Shown: positions 23,650 to 35,077, counted from the first letter of the stretch. The stretch: 64,000 bases of DNA from Cycas panzhihuaensis (GCA_023213395.1 CM041465.1:180365741-180429740), one strand, 5' to 3'. The notes: generated from the letters alone by a model not told the origin. A program made the numbers and translations.

Positions 23650-25551
23650 TCAATGTGATCTCTCTCCTCGGGACCACATCCCTCCAAGACTCCTCTTGAG
23701 TCTCTGTGAGCTCCCTACCTCGCTCCCCTCATCCCGTGGCCTCTTGAGGTCGCCTTGATGAGTCTGTGTCTGCACCTTTCTCGATGCTATATCCTCGATT
23801 AATTGATCGTATCGCGCCTGGATACGATCCTGCTCCATCTCCATGAGGTGGAACCTCTCCTCTATCCCTCGGAGTCGCTCCTCCAGTACTATCACCTGGA
23901 TATAGCTCCCCATATTCCCTCTGGCTCTTCCCTAAGCCTCTAGTGCTTGCACCTGCACCTGTAGAGCATCCCTATCAGCTCTGATGGTGTCCATCTCAGC
24001 CTGCTGTCGTCCTGCATGTGCCTCGTGCTTCTGGGACTCTGCTATCCATATGTCTCTCACCCTTATCAATGGGGCAAAAGTTGCCATGTGACCGCCTGCC
24101 GATCTAGGCTCATCTCCTCCCTGGATGGGGGGCTGTCCCTCTGCGTAGGCCCAAGGGAAAACTTCTCGGACTACTACCTCTACTAGCATCTGGATATCCA
24201 CCATCCCTGCAATTTAACATGCCACGTATCAGTCTATGTCTATATCGATATCAAACCAAAATCAAACCATGTATGTATCTGGCAATCAAATGACGATAGG
24301 AAATAGTCACGCCTCACCTAGTGCGGCTGTCAGCTCCTCGACTTAGACGACTACCTCTCCCTCTAGCACCCCACTAGTTGCCGGTGCCTCCTCCTCTAGT
24401 ACCACCTCTGCCATGGCCTCAGCTCCTAGAGCATCCCTCCTCTCTGCAGCTGGCGCTGCTACGACCTCTCTGGATCTCCTGACGATCCGTAGCCTCTGGG
24501 CCTGGGTCACTGGGCCTCTCTCCTCTGTAGCTCTTGATGGGCCTGCCTCTCCACCTGCAGCCCCAGACAGACTTGCCTCTCTTGCAAGTCATGATAGGTC
24601 AACCCCATCACCTCCATCACCACCCTTGTCATCTCCTTGGGGCACTCTTGCTCCTCCTGCCTCATCATCACTATCCCATCTCACTGCCCTGTACGGATCT
24701 GCTATGTAATCTGTCATGGTAAGGAGGTCTAGTGATGTGGCCTCCACCAAGCGACGGACGTGTGCCTGGTCATCGGTCCCTCTCAGCCTAGTCTGCCACC
24801 TATGCACCATCGGGGCCCACTCTACAATGGGGTATGGTCCCTCCATCGGTGCCACTGCTCCAAAGTGGTCAAAGAACCAACACTGTAGTAACGTGCTATA
24901 CGAGAGTCCTCCTCTGCCCGCTACCCTGATAGCGTCTAGCTATGTGACGAGATTTACTGCTATTAGGGTGGCCCAGTCCATTCGCTCTCCTACCTCACAT
25001 TAGCGTATTGCATCCATCCATCCTCTTGGTATGTCTCTATAATTCTGTTTCTGGGAGATCTAGAACATAATGCATAGTGTGATCAACTTCCTCACTTGAG
25101 GAACTCTTGACATAACCATAGTCTAGAGAGGCATCCCTCACCTCTCCTATCTATCCAAACCTGTAAAAAATATCAATGCCTCCCTATGTGCTGCCTCATT
25201 GCTAGGCAGTACCCCTAGTACCACCGGCCTCCCGGTCACCAGTACTCCCAGTATCCTCCTGATGTCTCCAAGCGTGACTGATACATCTCCCACCTAGGGC
25301 AGGTGGAAGACATGCCTCCTCCTATCCCAATGTGACACAATGTCGATCAATAGCTACTGGTCTGACATGTACTGAGGCGTCCTCATGACCTTCAGTAGGC
25401 CACATCTCCGCAGGGCTCCCTTATCCTCCCTAATCATCATCTCAATGAAGCTCAACATAGCCATTCCTATGTTTTCGTGGTTCTCTACCGCGATCACAGC
25501 CTGCAAAATGCCACCAAACTAATCAGAACTGAGCCTACAGTTGTTCTCCAT
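23650..25551 (-). pseudogene. Antisense plant mobile domain (PMD) gene with one intron
   Basis: From an ATG at 25551 to a TGA at 23650 the minus strand keeps one frame for 634 codons, broken by about twelve stops and no frameshift. The N-terminal half resembles the plant mobile domain: RRCGLLKVMRTPQYM, then SHWDRRRHVFHLP, VGDVSVTLGDIRRILGVLV and TGRPVV. A downstream part shows QCWFFDHFGAVAP and VHRWQTRLRG. The C-terminal part is charged and coiled-coil-like (QQAEMDTIRADRDALQVQVQ, LEERLRGIEERFHLMEME), with a basic KRPRDEG...QRLKR segment. PMD proteins include host MAIN/MAIL factors, and PMD genes also ride in transposons. It lies opposite to gag-pol, between integrase and the distal RNase H. 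Its role in the element is unknown. A 111-bp intron-like segment splits it. Confidence 0.8.
24207..24317 (-). other. Putative spliceosomal intron in the antisense PMD gene
   Basis: On the minus strand the segment starts GTGAGG after CTAG and ends TTGCAG before GGATGG, so it has GT-AG ends and a good 3' site. It is richer in T than the surrounding exons, holds several stops (TGA at the 5' part, TGA and TAA near the 3' end), and is 111 bp (a multiple of three). Removing it joins the two halves in frame in phase 1. Splicing is predicted from sequence only. Confidence 0.6.
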
Positions 25552-26714
25552 CCTTTAGGCTATCTCTTAACCCCGCCTGATCAAGATTTGGGGCCCCTTG
25601 GGCCCATATCTTCTTTTTTCTATAGTTACGCGCCGCCTTTGCACCAAACTTGGCGATGGTGAGTTTGGCACAGGTCTGTGGCGATCTGGGCCCTGCGGCA
25701 AAGATCGTGGAACCACGATATTTTCTGCAGTGTGAATGGCACCCCCCCAAAAGGGGGGGTTTTCCTCCAAAAAACCAAAAAAAAATCCTTTTGGTGGGCC
25801 ATAGCTAGGCCCACTGGGACTAGGGCAGCCTTGCCCCGGTCCCACCTCTTTCTGGGTCTAATTCAGACCTAGGGAGGCCATTTCTTCCCTATACGGGGCC
25901 TAAAAATCTACATAGAAATTACAGAAAGCAATGAACATTAAATCATGAGACAGATCAGGTTTTCAGTGATCCACTCATTGGATCTGGCCTGACATTCTCC
26001 ATCTCGTCCCATGGTCCCAACGGCTGTCCACCGGCTCTGATCCAACGATCCGATCTCCCTCTGCGTGCCTCTGAAGTCAGGTAGCACTCTACTACATAAG
26101 GAAATGGCTTTAGATTCACTCGAGAGCCTGTGAAAATGAATCCATTTTCCCATTGATTTTCCTTATATAGGTGGGGTCCCCCATGAGCACTCTCTCCATT
26201 TTCACTCTTGTGACAGCCCTTTGGATTGTCTCTTACCCTCGATCATCTTCGCCTTTTGGCCCTATCTCCTGTTGTGCTCCCGTAGCCTTCGTTTCGCTCT
26301 TTTTTGTGGATGCATTTATGGCACCTGGCCAATACATCTTTTCACAGAGCCCCTTTTGTCTCGTTTTACGTGCCACTCCTGTGCATACCTGAGTTTATAC
26401 TCGTTTGGCTTATTTCACCATCCTGGACCCATTTTTGCGGCTCTTTCCTGCCCCTGGGGGCTCCAGAGGGAATGCTCCCTCCGTCTGGAGGCATTCTTTG
26501 CTTTATAAAGTAACCTTTAGTACCACAGGGTGCCCCTTTTTCTGCCCACTCTTAGCCAGTGATCAGATAGTTTTCTCTTGTCCTTGGGTAGCCTCATTGC
26601 TAGGTCCTCCTACCCTTTACAGCCATTTATTACTTACCATAGGAGTCTCTTTGTGATCTGACTCTTATATTATTACACATTTTCCTCTATCGAGACATTT
26701 CCTTTGCATCATCC
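25552..26714. other. Spacer between antisense gene start and distal RNase H
   Basis: Non-coding internal sequence of the Tat element, with a C7/G7 stretch near 25744-25758. It should contain the promoter of the antisense gene (upstream of 25551 on the minus strand) and any start for the RNase H frame. I see no convincing TATA box or conserved element. Short frames on both strands lack recognisable domains. Confidence 0.4.
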
Positions 26715-27137
26715 ATGTCTCTCTTCATCTTTACCGATAACGAAAGTCGCGGTAATCTTGGACCTTCTGCCGCTGCATGGATTCTTCGTAGCTCTTATGG
26801 ACATGACTTCTTGCGTTCTAGAATCTTCCTCCCTGAGGCCACCAATAATGAAGCCGAGTACATGGCCGTTATCGAGGCCCTCACTGATGCACTCTGTTTC
26901 CATCATGGATCGATTGTTCTTCTTTGTGACTCCCAGGTTGTGCTGTCCCATCTCACCTAGGTTTACTAGGTGTGATGCCCTCGCTTGAGAGCCCTCGCTT
27001 TGGCTGCCAGGTCTCTTTTGGCTTGTTTCCAGTCTGTCGACATCCAACACATCCCTCAGGCCCCCAAAGCTGAGGTAGATAGTCTTGTTTGTCTCATCCT
27101 TGAGCGCTGCCTCCCTCTTCTTGTTGACCATCCCTGA
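26715..27137 (+). pseudogene. Distal archaeal-type RNase H (aRNH) of the Tat element
   Basis: A frame of 141 codons from an ATG at 26715 encodes an RNase HI-type domain distinct from the one fused to RT. Visible features are FTDNESRGN (catalytic Asp 8), GPSAAAWIL, TNNEAEYMAVIEAL (catalytic Glu 48), LLCDSQVV (Asp 72) and, near the end, PKAEVDSLV with a possible fourth Asp. Three stops fall together just after VLSHLT (26958-26975). This kind of RNase H is the hallmark of Tat elements and would degrade RNA in the RNA-DNA hybrid. It lies about 3.8 kb beyond integrase as a separate reading frame, beyond the antisense gene, whereas the order I know best is RT, RNase H, aRNH, integrase. Confidence 0.82.
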
Positions 27138-27540
27138 GGCTTGCCTGGTTATTTTGTCACCCAAGTCTCATCCCGTCAAATAGATCTCTTTGTGATTTGT
27201 TCATACCTCTGAAAGTTAGCCACTAATGAGGTTAAACTATGGTAACTACCAGGTTTGCTCACTTATCTCTCTTACCTGACATCATCATGCATCTCTTTAT
27301 GATAGGGGTAACCCCCTCATCCTTATAGATTCTGGTCGATTCCTGGGTGGCACATAGGCAGCCCTTATGTCGTCTCTACCCCTGTCATCATATCCACACG
27401 TTCTACCATGACACTTGCTGGCACCCTTGTCTCATGTTATGATCATGATTTATATATATATACATACACATGTACTACTAACAGTTGTGTTGCTGGCATT
27501 CACCATCGCACCATGCTTCTGAGTGGCGAGGCTCTGCTAC
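27138..27540. other. Non-coding tail before the polypurine tract
   Basis: Region between the aRNH frame and the polypurine tract. It includes AGCCACTAATGAGGTTAAACTATGG (first 20 bases from 27218), a motif that recurs in decayed form at 46674 and 39826 in the fossil relative, and a short (TA) and (CA) rich stretch near 27450-27475. No gene seen. Confidence 0.5.
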
Positions 27541-27551
27541 CAAGGGGGCAG
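27541..27551 (+). other. Polypurine tract of the Gypsy/Tat element
   Basis: CAAGGGGGCAG directly before the 3' LTR start TGTTTCCC. It is the expected priming site for plus-strand DNA synthesis. A decayed version precedes the fossil LTR at 46968. Confidence 0.8.
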
Positions 27552-30337
27552 TGTTTCCCAGCTACCTGGAATGGATATAGACAGGTCAAATCAGGTAAGC
27601 TCAGGTATGCTTCTCCCTTTTTACTTACACTATTTCATTAGAAAGGTTGATAGAAGTGTTGTCTCGTTGCATGACTGCTTGCTTCATTTGCGTGATTGCT
27701 TTGCATTTGTTGCCTATTCATGTTGTCTGTCATATTGTGAGACTATGACGACCCCACGGGACCTACCTTTCCATAAAGTAGGCATCCCCATGGCACTCTA
27801 CGACCCTCTGCACCATCTCCACACTGCCTTGAGCTTCTGTTGATCTGTATGACCCATTCATGCCTCGACCTTGAGCTCCTAACACCTCATTTCTGGGACC
27901 TTTTACTCGTTGATGTTTGCTTGCCTCTATCCACATGCATTTTGGACTGTCTCAGCCACCTAGATAGGAGGGCCAACCCCTCCTAGGCCTGCCACATTGC
28001 CTCCTAAGGCTCCTAGAACCCATAATTCTGCCATTCTAGCTTTTTGGTCCCGCACTGCCATAAACTTAGTGGTACCGCGAAGTTTACCGCGATACCATGA
28101 AGTTTACCACGGTGTGACTGTTGTCAATTATTTTTAAAAAACTACTATGTTAATTCTCACTTTTTCTATGGAATTGCCATGTGTCCTCACATCCACCTCA
28201 ACCCTATTCGTGCTCTATTCGTTCACTTAGGGCTATGATGGGTATAAGTATCTAAACCCTCATCATTTTGAGGCCCTCTTAGGTCATTTTTTACTCTCTA
28301 ACATAACAGTTCCTACTGCAACTTCTGCTCTCCTTCTCTTTCTACTACAGGTGTACTTATAGGCCTACGTTTCCTGCAACCCTAGGCCATGACTCACCTA
28401 TAACTCTTTGCTTCCATGGTGGGAAGCCTCTCTCCAGGTTTTATCAAGTGATTTTGGTGCTGATTCTTCTCCAACTCGCCCAACAAGGGTCCCTTTTAGT
28501 TGCCCATTGGAATTTCTCCTGCAAACCCTTGTAGGAGTCCTCTTCCTCGCTATTAGCAGGCCTAGATCTACCATATATTTACCCAGCAAGTCTTCCAAAC
28601 CCTTATCTTCTGGATTTATGGTAAGTTACCCCTATTTTGGACCTATTTCTTGTCTTATTTACCTGTTTCCTTCAGGTTTCACTGTTGTAAAGTTATTTTC
28701 TATTATATTTGGCTTGTTGCTACCCAGCTCTACTTTCTCTCTCCCAATTTTCTTCAAGGGAGTAGTGAGAGAAGGTTCACAAGGTTGGGTGAAGAGAGCA
28801 AGGCTGGGCAACCCCCCTTTTCAGCCCTTCTCTCCAAGGGTAATCCCTTCCCACCTTCTCTTCTCTTGCTCCATGCTCTTCTTGGGATTATTAGGAGTGA
28901 TTGAGCCCTAGGCCTGCACTAGATTATCAGCATATAGATCCTCTTGCTGTACTGATTCCTGGCCTGCTTGCCTCTTCTTTGGACCTCCGTAGTGTCCCTC
29001 GGGTTGTTGGATACCCCTTGATATCATTGGCAAGGGTTGTACACTAGATTGCTGCCCATAGCAACTCTGTGTCTTGCATGTTTCTCCAATGCTTCGTTAC
29101 CCTTTTCTTTATATCTCTTAGCTATCCTTAATTGTCTTTACCATTGCCTTATTGTGCTTAAGAGTTGTATGGAGAATCCAGTGAAGGGTTAGCCATCCTG
29201 AGGCTTCCCTTACTCCATTTTTGCTTGATGTTTATCCTTGCTTGAGAGAGGGTTTTAGAGCTTGTTGAAGCAACTGTATTTGCTAACACTTTAACATAAA
29301 TATCACATATATACTTGCATGTATATAGTTTATCTTTTGTAGCCCCTTCTTGGAAGGGATAAATCTGTGCATGTGCAGGTTATCGTGGTACTCTTGCAAA
29401 GGCATAAAGCGTTCGAATCCGGGTAAGGTTTACCATTTTGTTTCTTTGCTTTCACTTCTTTCCTTTTTACTTTCTTTTCACAAAGGGGAATGTAAGGAAG
29501 CCCCTACCATTCACGTCAAGACTTGGCTATGCCTCCTTGGATTGACGCAAGGATGTACATCACGCGTGGGTGAGGTCTTCCATCAACCGCTACATCTTCC
29601 AGGTATGTACATCCCTCCTTTAACTCTTACTTTCCCTTTCTTACTTTTGCTTGGAATCTATGTGTTAGTTAAGTAGGTTACACATAAAAGTGAAAGGGAA
29701 ACAATATCTTTTATTTACGATTGTATGTTTGCACATTGTACATTTGACCCTCATAGGAAAAGGACCTATAGGAGACTTGTCTTTTCTTTTCCTTTACTTG
29801 CAAAGCCTAGTTTACCCACTCGGTTTATTCCCACTTGGCATTGTTTACTTGTGTATGTGACACCTATTTCCATTTCCTTTCCTGTTTCTTTTTCGAATCA
29901 TTAAGGGGAAACTTTAGTTTAGTTGTCCCATTCTCATTTCTCTCTCTCCCTCTTAGCCTTATTTGCTTGGTCAAATAACTAAGAGGAACCTGGCCACATC
30001 GTAGGCTATCGCCTACTTTGTCCCCACTCGTTTCCCTCCATCATAGGGAAACTTTTGAGGACTCCTCTCTTCCCCTTCCGGCCATCCAAGGGTAGGAGGA
30101 TCTTCCTCTCAAGTCCATCTAGGGTGCCTTTCCCATTTTCCCTCTTTTCTCCTTGGGATAGAGGACCACCCCAAGGTAATTGGGTATCATCCACAGGTCC
30201 CGAACTCGCGCTCTGGCACATGGGGCACCCTACGTAATTCTTACTTCACTTATCAATTTTCACTCGCACCCTCGATACCACCATCGACCATCATTGTTCC
30301 TACTGAGCTAGGTGATTATCCCATAAATGTGCATCCA
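27552..30337 (+). repeat. 3' LTR of the Gypsy/Tat element
   Basis: 2,786 bp, begins TGTTTCCCAGC and ends GCATCCA. It aligns with 13055-16047 throughout, with scattered transitions and without the 230-bp segment at 13401-13630. Its TATA-like box is at 28243-28250. The right target copy GAAAC follows at 30338. Confidence 0.92.
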
Positions 30338-30400
30338 GAAACCATGCTGCGAATATGTCAAAATTTAAGCCTCAAACTATTGTTATCCCAATATCCAATA
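30338..30400 (-). repeat. LTR-D, right fragment
   Basis: The remaining end of the array LTR interrupted by the Gypsy/Tat element. It starts with the duplicated GAAAC and ends TCCAATA, a decayed form of the TCCAACA end in LTR-A and LTR-B. U2 RNase H lies immediately upstream on the minus strand. Confidence 0.85.
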
Positions 30401-32027
30401 ATCTCCACCTTGACAACAATTTACTCGGTACCTTTCCTGGACCCTTCATCATCTTTTCTGCAAACCAAGAGAAGTCAAACACTATTTGAACTTCACTACT
30501 GGTACTCGTTTTGTGAATATATCAGCATAATTCTGATTGGTATAAATCTTCTTAAGTGCCACACCACCTGCTTCCATAACCTGTCTAACAAAATGGTACT
30601 TAAGAGCAATATACTTTGTTCTACTGTGATAAGCTAGATTCTTCGCTAAGTAAATGGTACTTTTACTATCACAAAATACCTTTACATTTTCTTGATTCCT
30701 TCTAAGCTCAATCAATAGACCTTGTAACTAGATTACTTCTTTACAAGCGTGTGCTGCAGTAACATATTCAACTTCCATAGTTGACAGTGCAATTGTGCTC
30801 TGCAATTTGGACATCCAACTAACTGGACCATTTGCAAGAGTGAAAATATAACCTGAAGTAGACCTTCTTTTGTCTAAATCTCCTACAAAGTCTAAATCAA
30901 CATATCCACAAACTTGATTACCTGTACCTCTAAAGGTGATGCAGAAGTCACTTGTGCCTCTCAAATACTGAAGCATCCATTTCACTACAGCATAATATTC
31001 CTTTCTTGGATTTGCCATAAACTTGCTAACTACACCAACTGCATATGAAATATTAGGTCTTATACATACCATGGCATACATCAAACTTTCTACTACACTG
31101 GCATAAGGCACACGAGATATATAAACCTTTTCTTCTTTACTACTAGGACTTATATTCGAAGAAAGCTTGAAGTAGGAAGCCAATGGGATACTCACTAGTT
31201 TCATATTTCCCATACCAAACCTGGTTAGCACCTTCTCCACATATTTCTATTGTGATAACCATAGCTTACCATTTTTCCTGTCTCTATGTATCTCCATGCC
31301 TAAGATTTATTTTGCAACTCCTAGATCCTTCATATCAAAAGTCCTAGCCAATTGACCCTTTGGCTTATTGATTTCTTCTATGCTCTTGCTTGCAACCAAC
31401 ATGTCATCAACATATAATACCAAGATAATGAATAAGCCATTATCCATAAATTTAAAGTAAACACAATGATCATACTCACTTCTTTTGAAATTTTGGCTCT
31501 CCATGAAGGCATCAAACTTCTTGTACCCTTTGCACAGGTTATTGCTTCAGGCCATACAATGATTTCCTGAGCCTACAAATAAGTCTTTTCCTGCCATCTT
31601 GTACAAACCCTTCTAGTTGATCTATATAGATCTCCTCATCTAAATCTCCATGTAGAAAAGCTATTTTTACATCTAACTTCTCCAACTCCAAATCGAGAGA
31701 AGTTACCAATGCTAACAACACTCGAATTGAAATAAGTTTGACAACTGGTGAAAAGATCTCATGAAAGTTAATACCTGTTTTCTGTACAAAACCTTTAGCC
31801 ACCAATCTTGCCATGTATTTATCAACCTTTCCATCAACATCTATTTTCTTTTTGAAAACCCACTTGCAACCAACAGTCTTCTTGCCATGTGGAAGTTCTA
31901 CCAAGTCCCATGAATTATTTTTCTTCAAAGCATCTATCTCTTCCTGCATAGCCCTTTTCCACTTCTCACCATGGATATCATCTACTGCTTCCTGATAACA
32001 TGTGGGCTCACCATCACTAGAAACCAA
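30401..32027 (-). pseudogene. U2 reverse transcriptase-RNase H
   Basis: Near full-length Copia RT and RNase H. 32027-31539 is open and holds EKWKRAMQEEIDALKKNNSWDL, LDVKIAFLHGDLDEEIYIDQ and RLRKSLYGLKQ. 31504-31307 holds the active-site LYVDDMLVASKS. 31240-30728 holds PYASVVESLMYAMVC, the RNase H core (GYVDLDFVGDLDKRRSTSGY) and STMEVEYVTAAHACKEVI. 30715-30482 holds FCDSKSTIYLAKNLAYHSRTK and the C-terminus DIFTKRV. Single frame breaks separate the blocks. Confidence 0.88.
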
Positions 32028-32216
32028 AGTAATAGAAACTGTAGGGTTGTACTTATCAGGTGGATGACTAACTCATATAGATCTTTTAACTATTGGTAGA
32101 GGAGTGTCCACATACTCCTGTGAATCTACTATTAATTCATCTTGAGAAAGCTCTTCCTGCTCTTCTGATTCCACAGATGGTTGCATTTCAAACTTGACTT
32201 GTTGATGTTCAACTTG

Positions 32217-33238
32217 CTACTCCTGTTTCATTTCAAGTTCTCCACTGTCTGATTTTACAAGGGGAGATTCATCAAATATGACATCTCTGTTAATGGTGAT
32301 TTTGTGGGCAATAGGATCCCACAACGTATATCCCTTCACACCATCCTTATCACCATAACCAGCAAAAATATATCTCTTGGATTTTGGGTCTAACTTTGAA
32401 TATTTACTTTTCTCAGTCCATGCATAAGCATCACAATAAAAAACTTTTAAATTTGAATAATCACATGGATATCCAATCCATACCTCTTTAGGAATCTTGT
32501 AATTTATTGCAAGTGATGGTGACCTGTTTACCAGATAACAAGCTATTTGAACAACTTCTTCCCACAAGCCCTGCTCCACTCCTGTATTACTTAGCATGCT
32601 TCTTGCTCTTTCTAAGAGTGTTCTATTCATGTGCTCAGCAATGCCATTTTGCCGCGTAGTATAGCTAGTGGTCTTATCTATTTCGATCCCAGTTTCTCTG
32701 TAATAGTTCTCAAATTCCAAAGTGTTGAACTCACCTCCATTGTCAGTTCTTAAATATTTGATTGTCTTATCAATGTTGTTCTCAACTAGAGCCTTGAACT
32801 GCTTAGACACACTAAACACTTTAGATTCCTTTTTTAAAAAATAGACCCATACCTTCCTGGAGTAATCATCTATAAATGTAACAAAATACAATGATCTTCC
32901 ATAAGATATTTTAGGGACTAGTTCCCATATATCTGAATGTATGTAATCCATAACGCCTTTACTAGTGTGACTCCCTACTTTAAACCTAACTCTACCAAAA
33001 ACTCAATGTTTACAGAAAGCCAAATCTGAAAGCTGTAAGTTAGGAAGCAACTTATGGTTTATTAGCACATTAAGTCCTCTCTCACTCATGTACCTAAGTC
33101 TCTGATGCGATAACTAAGCTCGATCTTTTGGAGTCTTTGATGTTGTAGCTACTTTGCTGACTTCTGTACTTCCCACTAAAATGTAAAGATTTCCTTTCTT
33201 TAAGGCTTTCATAACAACCAAGTCGCCCTTTGACACCT
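32217..33238 (-). pseudogene. U2 integrase, best preserved of the array
   Basis: An open stretch of 244 residues (32951-32217) covers the catalytic core and the C-terminal region. It shows YIHSDIWE (first Asp), FVTFIDDYSRKVWVYFLK, LRTDNGGEF (second Asp) and NGIAEHMNRTL (Glu), so the DDE triad is complete. SNLKVFYCDAYAW and SKRYIFAGYG follow. The zinc-binding and preintegrase part upstream (32952-33238) is in other frames with stops. The poorly conserved linker to RT lies at 32028-32216. Confidence 0.88.
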
Positions 33239-34362
33239 TTAGGACTCCTTCATGACTTGTATCTTAAAACCACCCGAATCTAGTTCATTGAAGGAAATCA
33301 GATTCCTTTTCAAATCAGGTACATTTCTAACCTCAGTTAATGTTCTGACTACCCCATCGAACATCTTAATTCTGATGCTACCAATGCCCACTATCTTACA
33401 AGAAACTTCATTTTCCATAAGCACATCACCACCACTAAGAGGTTGGTATGATGAGAACCAACCCTTGTGTGGACACATGTGGTACGAAGCACATGAATCT
33501 AATAACTAGTCATGGTGATAATGAGAAACATTACAAGTGACCAAGACATCATTATCTATACCTTGATTTTACTCCACTTGATTCGCTTCCTTGGTAGGAT
33601 CTTCCCTTTTCTAGAACTCCTTCCTTTTGTAGTAATCCTTCTTGAGGTGACCGGTCTTATTACAATGCCAACCCCTGAGCTTACTCTTTTTGCTCTTTGA
33701 CTTAGACCTTAATGTATCCCTGGAGTTTTGTCCTCTCCCAAACGTTCTACCCCTTACCATCATAGCTTCTGGTGTGGAGGTTTCAATACTAGATTTCCTC
33801 CGTGCTTCTTCCATTAGCAAAGCACTCATAATAGAATCATAATCCAATATATTTGTAGTGCTAAAACTAATTGAGGTGATAATATTAACCTAGGATTCGG
33901 ATAATGAGCATAATAAGGTAACAACCTTGTCCTCATCCTCAATTTTAACATTGATACTAGTTAACTGACAAATAAGAGTATTGAAAACATTTAAATGGTC
34001 AGCAAATTTTGTACCTTCATCTGTAATGAGTACAGTTGCCTCTTTAGGTAGATTTGATTTGTTACTGATTTGGTCATATACATGCCTTCCAAACAGGTCC
34101 ATAATCCTGTTGTTGTCTACTCCCCTGCGATGTTAAACAAGACTTCATCTGCCAAGCATAATCGTATTGTGCTAAGTACCTTTTTGTCTAAGTCATCCCA
34201 TTCATCATCATCCATCCCTGTGGGTTTCTTTGATTTACCTCCAAGGGCTTTGTACAAACCCTACTGTACAAGAATATCATGCACTTTTAGCTTCCACAAC
34301 TCGAAGTTATTCTTGCTATTGAATTTTTCCACCTCAAACTTTGCACCTACTAGTTTTGCCAT
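33239..34362 (-). pseudogene. U2 gag-protease
   Basis: Gag probably starts at the ATG ending at 34362 (MAKLVGAKFEVEKF). The gag core is open at 34102-33890. The zinc-knuckle region at 33847-33611 reads GWHCNKTGHLKKDY, in which the first and last Cys of the CCHC are lost. The protease region lies near 33480-33560 behind a stop, and preintegrase start at 33478-33239 (MFDGVVRTLTEVRNVPDLKRN). It is broken by several stops and frameshifts. Confidence 0.83.
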
Positions 34363-34415
34363 TTGGTGTTGAAAAGCTGACACCAAAACCTTTACAAACT
34401 TGCTGTAAAAAAAAA

Positions 34416-34430
34416 GTGGCTCTGATACCA
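34416..34430 (-). other. Primer binding site of U2
   Basis: Minus strand TGGTATCAGAGCCAC, the typical initiator-Met-tRNA primer site of Copia elements, two bases after the end of LTR-B. This is the cleanest copy in the array. Confidence 0.88.
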
Positions 34431-34432
34431 CT

Positions 34433-35077
34433 TGTTGAGAATACAAGGTCCCAACCCTTTTACTGTCACCAAGATCTATTGCATTCTTACAACTAGTTAC
34501 AAAAATCAAAACTTAAAATTACATGTAAGTTCTAAAATTAGAGATTATATAATAACATGAAAATGAAAGCCAAACATCACATATGCACCTGATATAATGT
34601 GGTAAAACCCTAGTAATGTGCTAGGGAAACATCCACACAGAAAAGGTATCGATCTTTATTACTGTAGAATGGAGAAACAATACATCTCAGTAGTAGAGTG
34701 CTCTAAGGAATAACAACCAACTACCCCCCTCATTGTAGTACATTACATTACATACAACATAATAAGAAAAAGGCCTAAATCGGGTTACATGAGAGGGACA
34801 TCCAAGGCATGAATCTCAACTATAGAATCTAGGGTATTTGTTTCGAACGACCCTGATTCTCTTTACATTTTAATATGGTTTACAGGGCTAATTTTCGGGT
34901 CAAGGGCTATCGCCTCTGAACCCCCTCTTAGTAGGGGGTGTTCCACGCCCCCTGTACCCCTAGCAAATGGGGGCTCAGGCCCCCCTTGGAATCCCCAAAG
35001 AAAGATTAGGGGGGAAAACCTCGCTGACATCATGCCAAAATTTTAGCCTCAAACTATTGTTATCACAATATCCAACA
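34433..35077 (-). repeat. LTR-B of the Copia array (shared by U1 and U2)
   Basis: 645 bp with TGTTG/CAACA ends, flanked on the minus strand by the U1 RNase H end upstream and the U2 primer site downstream. It includes the GC-rich palindromic block at about 34900-35012. Confidence 0.92.

Larger units (their letters stand above)
13055..30337 (+). mobile_element. Complete Ty3/Gypsy Tat-lineage retrotransposon
   Basis: A 17.3-kb LTR retrotransposon. LTRs of about 3.0 and 2.8 kb (13055-16047 and 27552-30337) flank gag, protease, RT, RNase H and integrase on the plus strand. These are followed by an antisense PMD gene and a second, archaeal-type RNase H. The polypurine tract at 27541-27551 directly precedes the 3' LTR. 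The flanks GAAAT (13050-13054) and GAAAC (30338-30342) are a 5-bp target duplication with one change, and rejoining them restores the array LTR. Size, long LTRs, the archaeal-type RNase H and an antisense gene fit the Tat lineage of non-chromovirus Gypsy elements. All coding parts carry stops. Confidence 0.93.

Noticed and set aside
24413-24709. Plus-strand Ala/Ser/Pro-rich frame
   Set aside because: Opposite strand of the PMD gene's acidic and basic linker. The minus-strand frame is the one preserved over 634 codons.
24870-25190. Possible second intron in the antisense gene, around the cluster of three stops near 25140
   Set aside because: An AG-GTGAGG word is present on the minus strand, but the frame continues on both sides without a shift and no convincing 3' site with matching phase was found.
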